Below are positions 57,312-64,000 of a stretch of DNA of 64,000 nt, in pieces. The first letter of the stretch is position 1. The number at the start of each line of letters is the position of its first letter. A program made the translations under genes and the position numbers. The DNA comes from Bacillota bacterium (GTDB taxonomy: Bacteria; Bacillota; UBA4882; UBA8346): NCBI GenBank assembly GCA_029776205.1, contig JAKOTQ010000023.1:1-64000 (forward strand), read 5' to 3'. Under the pieces are notes generated by a model. That model was not told the DNA's origin, ran no database searches, and was given only the letters and a program-made list of their open reading frames with translations.

Positions 57312-58838
57312 ATGATAAGTTCTATCGAAAAGAAGGTGGATTTTTTGAGATTATCGGAACTCATCGACGCTGTTGCAACATTACAGGTCATCGGCAGCAC
57401 GGAACGGGAGATAACGGGATTGAGCCAAGACTCCCGCAAAGTCCGGGCCGGTGATTTATTTTTTTGCATCCGGGGAGTCCAGGCGGATGGCCACCGTTAT
57501 TTGAAGGATGCTGTGGCAGCCGGTTGCGTGGCGGCTGTAGTTGAGTACATTCCCGATGATGTACCGGAGGGCATTACGTTGATTCAGGTTCAGAATGTAT
57601 CCAGTGCCCTCAAAGCCATTGCCGGGAAATTTTATGATTACCCCGATGGCAAATTGAAGATTATCGGAGTGATTGGAACCAATGGCAAAACAACCTCAAC
57701 TTTTTTGATGAAAAGTATTTTGGAAGCAGCCGGCCATCGGGTAGGGTTGATTGGCACCATCATCAATCTGGTGGGAGACGAGGAAATCACGATAAATGAC
57801 GGTTCAGTACATAATACGACCCCCGGAGCGCTGGAGCTGCAACAGTTGTTTGCCAAGATGGTGGAAGCCGGAGCAGAGTATGTGGTGATGGAGGTCTCTT
57901 CCCATTCGATTCATCAGGGCCGGGTGGACGGAATTCCATTCTGCGGCGGAATATTCACCAATATCACTCAGGATCATCTGGATTATCATGGGACTTTTGA
58001 AGAATATTTGCGGGTGAAAACCAAGTTTTTTGCAGATTTGCCTTCCACGTCCTGGGCCAGTATCAACGAAGATGATGAACATGCCGAATATATCCTTTCC
58101 CGAACTGCTGCAAAAGTTCTGACATATGGGATTCGACGGGATACCGATGTAAAGGCGGAGAATATTCGATTAACGCCCCAGGGGGCCATGTATCAGGCTA
58201 AAACTCCCCAGGGCATGATGGAGTTAAATCTCCATCTCACCGGCTATTTCAATGTCTATAACAGTTTAGGCGTTTTGACGGCAGCTTTGTCTCTGGGAAT
58301 TCCTTTAGATATTATCAAAGTTGGTTTGGAAAGGGTCACCGGCGTTCCGGGCCGGTTCCAACAGGTCACGGTACCCGGAGCGGATTTCAGTGTGATTGTG
58401 GATTATGCTCATACGCCGGATGGCTTGGAGAACATCTTACAGACCGGGCGAGGTCTCAATCCGCGGCGGTTAATTGTGGTATTTGGCTGCGGTGGCGATC
58501 GGGACCGGACCAAACGGCCGATTATGGGGAAAATTGCGGCGAAACTAGCAGATTATACGATTGTCACTTCGGATAATCCCCGAAATGAAGCACCGAATCG
58601 AATTATGGAAGATATTGAGGCTGGGATAAAAGAGGTTCAACCGCCTGTTCCGTATACCATGATCGTCGATCGGGAAGAGGCCATCCGAAAGGCTATCGAT
58701 ATGGCCGAAGCCGGAGATCTGATTCTGATTGCCGGGAAAGGCCATGAAAATTATCAGATCTTTGAAGGAAACCGAATTATTCATTTTGATGACCGGGAGA
58801 TCGCCAAAGCAGCTCTGGAGGAACGTTTCCATGGATAA
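57312..58838 (+). CDS. murE: UDP-MurNAc-tripeptide synthetase MurE
   Basis: GVIGTNGKTTSTFLMKSILEAAG, DNPRNE. Confidence 0.96.
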   Translation: MISSIEKKVDFLRLSELIDAVATLQVIGSTEREITGLSQDSRKVRAGDLFFCIRGVQADGHRYLKDAVAAGCVAAVVEYIPDDVPEGITLIQVQNVSSALKAIAGKFYDYPDGKLKIIGVIGTNGKTTSTFLMKSILEAAGHRVGLIGTIINLVGDEEITINDGSVHNTTPGALELQQLFAKMVEAGAEYVVMEVSSHSIHQGRVDGIPFCGGIFTNITQDHLDYHGTFEEYLRVKTKFFADLPSTSWASINEDDEHAEYILSRTAAKVLTYGIRRDTDVKAENIRLTPQGAMYQAKTPQGMMELNLHLTGYFNVYNSLGVLTAALSLGIPLDIIKVGLERVTGVPGRFQQVTVPGADFSVIVDYAHTPDGLENILQTGRGLNPRRLIVVFGCGGDRDRTKRPIMGKIAAKLADYTIVTSDNPRNEAPNRIMEDIEAGIKEVQPPVPYTMIVDREEAIRKAIDMAEAGDLILIAGKGHENYQIFEGNRIIHFDDREIAKAALEERFHG

Positions 58839-60213
58839 AATCTCTTTAACTAATCTTGTCGCTGCGATTGGCGGTCAGGTGATTGCTGGTACCGCTGAAC
58901 TTAGCATCGATGCCGTTACCATTGACTCCCGGCAGGTACCTTCCGGGGCCTTGTTTGTGGCGATCAAAGGGGAACGCTACGACGGCCATGATTTCATCGG
59001 GGATGCAGTCAGGAAAGGGGCTGCTGCCGTTGTCGTCCATGAGGAAAGGCCTATCGAAGCTGGCCAGGTTACAGTCATCCTTGTGGAGGATACCTTAACG
59101 GCGTTGGGGGATATTGCAGCCTATTATCGAAGCCGGTTTAAGATTCCGGTTATCGGTATTACCGGAAGCAATGGTAAGACAACCATTAAGGATTTATTGG
59201 CTTCCGTTTTGGAACAGCAATTTGCCATTGTGAAAACGGAAGGAAATTATAACAATGAGATTGGATTGCCGTTAACCTTATTCAAATTATCGCGGGATAC
59301 CCAAGCGGCTGTTGTCGAAATGGGCATGCGGGGCTTAGGCCAAATTCGGCGGTTAGCCCAGATTGCCCGGCCAACGATAGGGATCGTATCCAATGTGGGG
59401 CTGACCCATTTAGAGCTGTTGGGTTCCCAGGAGAATATTGCAAAAGCCAAGGGCGAATTGATTGAATCTTTGCCAGCCGACGGCTTGGCGGTGTTAAACG
59501 GAGATGATCCTTTCGTCCGGATGATGTATCCAAAAACAGCGGCCCGTACGATTTTTTACGGGATTGACGCAGCGGAGTTGGACCTCCGGGCGGTCGATAT
59601 TCAAATGACTGATCGGGGATCCCGGTTTCGGGTTCAGGCCAAAGATCTAAGCTTTGAGGTGACATTGCCCGTCCCGGGACGGCATAACATTCTCAATGCG
59701 TTGGCGGCCATGGCGGCAGCTTTGGAGATAGGCGTTACGGTTGAAGGGATCCAAAAGGGGTTGGCCCAGCCGCAACTGACCGGGAAACGTTTGAGAATAT
59801 ATGAAACCCGAGGATACTGGATTATCGATGATACTTACAATGCCAGCCCTTCATCGGTAACGGCCGCTTTGGATGTATTGGCCGATATGGCCATGGGGCA
59901 GCGGAAAATCGCTGTCTTAGCCGATATGCTCGAATTAGGGCCTGATTCCCGGCAAATCCATCGCGGACTCGGTGAATACGCCCGGAAAAAGGGCATCGAT
60001 CACTTATACGCCTATGGGGACCTGGGCCGGGAATATGTTGAAGGTTTCGGAGAACGGGAGGGCCGGTCCGGTTTTTTTAACACCAAGGCCGAGTTAATTA
60101 CTATGTTGCAAAAGAGGATTCAGCCGGGGGATGTCGTGTTGGTGAAAGGCTCCCGGGGCATGAAGATGGAAGAAGTTGTTGCTGCGCTGTCAGAGGAGGA
60201 GGCCAACGAGTGA
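58831..60213 (+). CDS. murF: UDP-MurNAc-tripeptide:D-Ala-D-Ala ligase MurF
   Basis: VIGITGSNGKTTIKDLLASVL, DDTYNASPSSVTAALDVL. Confidence 0.96.
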   Translation: MDKISLTNLVAAIGGQVIAGTAELSIDAVTIDSRQVPSGALFVAIKGERYDGHDFIGDAVRKGAAAVVVHEERPIEAGQVTVILVEDTLTALGDIAAYYRSRFKIPVIGITGSNGKTTIKDLLASVLEQQFAIVKTEGNYNNEIGLPLTLFKLSRDTQAAVVEMGMRGLGQIRRLAQIARPTIGIVSNVGLTHLELLGSQENIAKAKGELIESLPADGLAVLNGDDPFVRMMYPKTAARTIFYGIDAAELDLRAVDIQMTDRGSRFRVQAKDLSFEVTLPVPGRHNILNALAAMAAALEIGVTVEGIQKGLAQPQLTGKRLRIYETRGYWIIDDTYNASPSSVTAALDVLADMAMGQRKIAVLADMLELGPDSRQIHRGLGEYARKKGIDHLYAYGDLGREYVEGFGEREGRSGFFNTKAELITMLQKRIQPGDVVLVKGSRGMKMEEVVAALSEEEANE

Positions 60214-61196
60214 TGGCAAATTACGTCGTACTTATATTCACCGCTTTAACTTCGTTCATTATTTCGCTCATTTTCGGACCGCCGATCATTCGCATTTTAC
60301 ACCAACTGAAGTTCGGGCAAAGCATTCGGGATGATGGCCCCAAATCTCATCAAAAAAAGGCCGGGACTCCGACCATGGGAGGCATTTTAATATTTATCGC
60401 CATGGTATCCGGATTGTTGGTGGCCCGTCCTTTTACCCAGGAAGTATTTTGGTTGCTCTTTGTGACCCTTGGATTTGGATTGGTCGGCTTTATCGATGAT
60501 ATGATCATTATTCTCACTAAAAAATCCTTGGGTTTAAAAGCACGTCAGAAGTTATTGGCTCAAATTGCGATTGCGGCCATCGCCTCAATTTTCATGTTGC
60601 AGGATTCACAGGTGATGACCCAATGGGTGCCTTTTTCCAAACTCAAATTATTTTTCCCGAGTTTTAACTGGGGTAATCCGTTGTTTGTGATTTATGCCAC
60701 GTTTATCATGGTGGCTGCTTCCAATGCGGTCAATCTGACCGACGGTTTAGACGGTTTGTCTGCCGGGACGACGGCCATCAGCCTTTTGGCCTTTGCAGTT
60801 TTGGCCTTTTTGCAAGGGTTTCATGAGATGGCGATTTTTGCTGTATCCCTGGCTGGTGCATGTGCCGGGTTTATCTGGTTTAACGGGCCGCCGGCCCAGG
60901 TTTTTATGGGAGATACCGGTTCATTGGCATTGGGCGCGGCGTTGGGCGCTTTAGCATTGTTTACACGGACTAGCTTGTTTTTGCCGATTATCGGCGGAGT
61001 TTTTGTGGCCGAAACCTTGTCAGTGATTATTCAGGTGGTTTCGTATAAAACCACCGGTAAACGGGTCTTCCGGATGAGTCCCCTGCATCATCACTTTGAA
61101 CTCGGAGGAATGTTGGAACCTCAGATCATGTTGAGGTTTTGGATGGTTGGAGCGGTTCTCGGAATTTTGGGAATTTTAAGTTTTGTCATCAAGTAA
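60213..61196 (+). CDS. mraY: Phospho-MurNAc-pentapeptide transferase MraY
   Basis: GTPTMGGILI, NAVNLTDGLDGL, MSPLHHHFEL. Confidence 0.97.
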   Translation: MANYVVLIFTALTSFIISLIFGPPIIRILHQLKFGQSIRDDGPKSHQKKAGTPTMGGILIFIAMVSGLLVARPFTQEVFWLLFVTLGFGLVGFIDDMIIILTKKSLGLKARQKLLAQIAIAAIASIFMLQDSQVMTQWVPFSKLKLFFPSFNWGNPLFVIYATFIMVAASNAVNLTDGLDGLSAGTTAISLLAFAVLAFLQGFHEMAIFAVSLAGACAGFIWFNGPPAQVFMGDTGSLALGAALGALALFTRTSLFLPIIGGVFVAETLSVIIQVVSYKTTGKRVFRMSPLHHHFELGGMLEPQIMLRFWMVGAVLGILGILSFVIK

Positions 61197-61254
61197 AAAT
61201 CAGTTTGCTCATATTATTTGATGGATATTTTGGACAGGTGGAGGTTAAGGGTTA

Positions 61255-62346
61255 ATGAAGCGAAATCCTCCGGACTTATTTTTATTGCTGGTGACCTTGA
61301 CGTTATTGACCTTGGGATTGATTATCGTCTTCAGTGCCAGTGCGCCGGAATCCTTGCGCATTACCAAAGGGGCCAATGTTTTCCACTATGGCCTGCGCCA
61401 ATTGTTCTTTGCAGCCATTGGCGTCGTTTTTATGTTCATTGCCGCTAAATTCCCTTACAACAATTGGAGACGTTTGAGTCCGTTGATCCTCCTGACGTCC
61501 GTTGCTTTTTTGATTATTGTTTTATTCGTGTCAGAAGATATTAAAGGCTCCCATCGCTGGATTAATCTCGGCTTTTTCAATTTTCAGCCTTCGGAATATG
61601 CTAAACTGGCGATCATTTTAATTTTAGCCCATTATATTACCGAGATTAAAAAAGGTATCACTACGCTCATGGTGGGCGTGATCATTCCCTTTATTTTTGT
61701 CGGGTTTATTTGCCTGTTGATCCTGTTGGAACCGGATTTGGGTACGGCGATGGTGATCTTTGCAACGTTTATGATCCTGATCTTTGCAGGCGGTGCCAGG
61801 CTAAGCCATTTGGCCTTTTTGACTTTATTTGGAGTGACTGCCGCCATGGTGTTGGTCATCATCGAACCCTATCGGTTTAAACGGCTGATCGCTTTTCTGG
61901 ATCCCTGGAAAGACCCTCGCGGAGACGGTTGGCAAATCATTCAGTCATTATATGCTTTGGGATCCGGAGGCCCGTTGGGTATGGGTTTGGGGATGAGCCG
62001 CCAAAAGTTTAATTATTTACCGGAGGCTCATACGGACTATATTTTTTCCATTTTAGGCGAAGAGTTGGGCCTGTTGGGGACGGTTACCGTCATCATGCTC
62101 TTTTTCCTATTGGCCTGGCGGGGATATAAAATCGCCATTTCCGCAAAGGATACTTACGGTAAACTTTTAGCGACCGGGTTAACGTCATACCTGATATTTC
62201 AAGCCCTACTTAATATCGGCGTAGTGACCTCTTCGATTCCAGTCACTGGAATTACCCTTCCTTTTTTAAGTTACGGCGGATCGTCATTGATGGTTAGTTT
62301 ATTGAGTGTGGGAATCCTTTTGAATATTTCGAAGAGTTGTGAGTAA
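61255..62346 (+). CDS. FtsW/SpoVE family lipid II glycosyltransferase
   Basis: FQPSEYAKLAIILILA, LPEAHTDYIFSILGEELGLLG, LPFLSYGGSSLM. Confidence 0.94.
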   Translation: MKRNPPDLFLLLVTLTLLTLGLIIVFSASAPESLRITKGANVFHYGLRQLFFAAIGVVFMFIAAKFPYNNWRRLSPLILLTSVAFLIIVLFVSEDIKGSHRWINLGFFNFQPSEYAKLAIILILAHYITEIKKGITTLMVGVIIPFIFVGFICLLILLEPDLGTAMVIFATFMILIFAGGARLSHLAFLTLFGVTAAMVLVIIEPYRFKRLIAFLDPWKDPRGDGWQIIQSLYALGSGGPLGMGLGMSRQKFNYLPEAHTDYIFSILGEELGLLGTVTVIMLFFLLAWRGYKIAISAKDTYGKLLATGLTSYLIFQALLNIGVVTSSIPVTGITLPFLSYGGSSLMVSLLSVGILLNISKSCE

Positions 62347-62372
62347 AACGAATGGTTATGAGGATGTGGTGA

Positions 62373-62505
62373 TAGGAGACAGCAGACAGGAGTGAGGAGG
62401 ACAGTAGTTTCGAGTTTGAATGGCAGAAGATACTGAGTACTAGGCTTGAAACCCAATATTACAGGAACTTTCTCCTGTCTTCTGACTCCTGACTACTATC
62501 TCCTT
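62373..62505. repeat. Heptanucleotide hairpin: TAGGAGA CAGCAGA CAGGAGT GAGGAGG ... TCTCCTG TCTTCTG ACTCCTG ACTACTA TCTCCTT
   Basis: 7-nt period in both opposed arms. Confidence 0.88.
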
Positions 62506-62599
62506 GGTTACTGGACAAGCTGATCTGGGATTTTGTCACACCCGGGAGTGGCAATGCATATGATGGCTATTGTTCGACTCATTTATAGGGGGCTTTACC

Positions 62600-63898
62600 A
62601 TGATTGATACTGAAGCAGTTCAAACCTTGACCAAAAAAGAGAATAAGTTAGAAATTATCGGTAGAAAACCATTGAACGGCGTGGTAAAAATCAGTGGGGC
62701 GAAAAATGCTGTTTTGAAGTTAATGGCGGCTGCTTTATTATCAAACAATCAATGCCTGATCCGCAATGTTCCCCGGATTCGCGATGTGGAAACGATGATC
62801 GGCGTCCTTAACGGTTTGGGCGCCGAAACCGTCTGGGAAGATGAATCCACCATTCGGATTCAAGTGAAAGACGGGTTAAGTTATGCAGCACCCGATCAAT
62901 ATGTGCGGGAGATGCGAGCTTCGGTGCAGGTCATGGGGCCGTTGTTGGCCAGGCTGGGTAAGGTGAAACTGTTTCAACCAGGAGGCTGTATTATCGGACA
63001 GCGTCCCATTGACTTGCATTTGAAGGGATTTCAAGCAATGGGAGCGGAAGTTATCGAAGAACACGGATATGTCTATGTGCAAGCCGATAAGCTAAAAGGT
63101 GCTGAGATACATTTGGATTTCCCAAGTGTAGGCGCTACGGAAAATATTATGTCTGCTGCGATCTTGGCAGAAGGAACGACGGTGATTCGTAATGCAGCCA
63201 AAGAACCGGAAATTATCGAGGAACAAAATTTTTACAATCGGCTGGGCGCAAAAATTCGGGGAGCGGGAACGGACACCATCCGGATCGAAGGTGTGGAACG
63301 GCTGAACAACCGGATGACGGATTATACGGTGATTCCCGACCGGATCGAAGCAGGTACGTTCATGATTGCCGCAGCAATTACCGGTGGAGATGTGGTTTTA
63401 GAGGATGTTATTCCTGAACATGTAGATGCTTTAGCATCCAAATTGCGGGAGATCGGGGTGAAGATCGAAACCAACGGGGAGAAACTCCGTGTCATTTCCG
63501 ATGGGCGGCTGAAGGCTGCTGATGTTACGGTGTTACCGTATCCGGGTTTTCCGACGGATCTGCAACCGCAGATCACTGCTCTTTTGTCAGTAGCCAACGG
63601 AACCAGCGTTATAACGGAAAACGTCTTTGGCAGCCGTTTCCGGTATGTGGATGAACTGATCCGCATGGGAGCGGCGATCCGGGTAGAGAGCCGGAGCGCC
63701 ATTGTCAAAGGCGTTAAGCGATTGAGCGGAGCTTCCGTATATGCCCCGGATCTTCGGGCTGGAGCGGCACTGGTGATTGCCGGGTTGGCAGCTGACGGAT
63801 TAACGACCATTGAAGGCCTGCAATATTTGGATCGCGGGTATGTGGCGCTGGAGAAAAAACTGGCTGCATTAGGCGCTGATATTCAGCGGGTGGAATAA
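62600..63898 (+). CDS. murA: UDP-N-acetylglucosamine 1-carboxyvinyltransferase
   Basis: ISGAKNAVLKLMAAALL, GCIIGQRPIDLHLKGFQAMGA. Confidence 0.96.
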   Translation: MIDTEAVQTLTKKENKLEIIGRKPLNGVVKISGAKNAVLKLMAAALLSNNQCLIRNVPRIRDVETMIGVLNGLGAETVWEDESTIRIQVKDGLSYAAPDQYVREMRASVQVMGPLLARLGKVKLFQPGGCIIGQRPIDLHLKGFQAMGAEVIEEHGYVYVQADKLKGAEIHLDFPSVGATENIMSAAILAEGTTVIRNAAKEPEIIEEQNFYNRLGAKIRGAGTDTIRIEGVERLNNRMTDYTVIPDRIEAGTFMIAAAITGGDVVLEDVIPEHVDALASKLREIGVKIETNGEKLRVISDGRLKAADVTVLPYPGFPTDLQPQITALLSVANGTSVITENVFGSRFRYVDELIRMGAAIRVESRSAIVKGVKRLSGASVYAPDLRAGAALVIAGLAADGLTTIEGLQYLDRGYVALEKKLAALGADIQRVE

Positions 63899-63943
63899 GA
63901 AGCATAATTGGTATAACTGGTACATAGGTACATCGATACGGAT

Positions 63944-63972
63944 AAAAGACCTGAATGAGGGTCTTTTTGTTT
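63944..63972 (+). terminator. Rho-independent terminator
   Basis: AAAGACC-TGAATGA-GGGTCTTTTTGTTTT. Confidence 0.85.
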
Positions 63973-64000
63973 TGGAGAGTACTGTACAGCTTTGGATTTA

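Overview
This 64 kb window looks like chromosomal DNA from a spore-forming Bacillota. That placement rests on BofC-like, YlmC/YmxH-like, CotS-family and SpoVD/SpoVE-type genes, a T-box, a yybP-ykoY element and a Bacillus-type LexA box; I cannot name the species. Most of it is housekeeping: umuDC, an ArsR regulator with a Cd/Zn P-type ATPase, an EF-G paralogue, dnaE, malic enzyme, folD, hpf, plsC, a GH13 glycosidase, aroF behind a T-box, a Mn-riboswitch-like operon, eight tRNA-related loci (seven intact tRNAs and one remnant), and a dcw cluster (mraZ to ftsW, then murA). The most distinctive stretch is 40.4-52.8 kb: a complete-looking CMP-legionaminic acid pathway followed by a possible nonulosonate transferase, then four divergent CotS-like spore-coat kinase homologues and a 55-aa membrane protein missing from the ORF track. 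The CBS-nucleotidyltransferase gene of this pathway is split by an apparent 1-nt deletion. The second distinctive signal is non-coding: a dispersed family of degenerate arrays with a strict 7-nt period (CAGNNGA-like units), found at eight or more intergenic loci, usually as opposed arms that could form long hairpins, and in three cases in register with the upstream stop codon. A structured-RNA candidate (about 9.19-9.53 kb), an inverted tRNA-Leu remnant and a frameshifted FAD-oxidoreductase relic are also reported. All family calls come from reading the sequence; no database search or folding was run.
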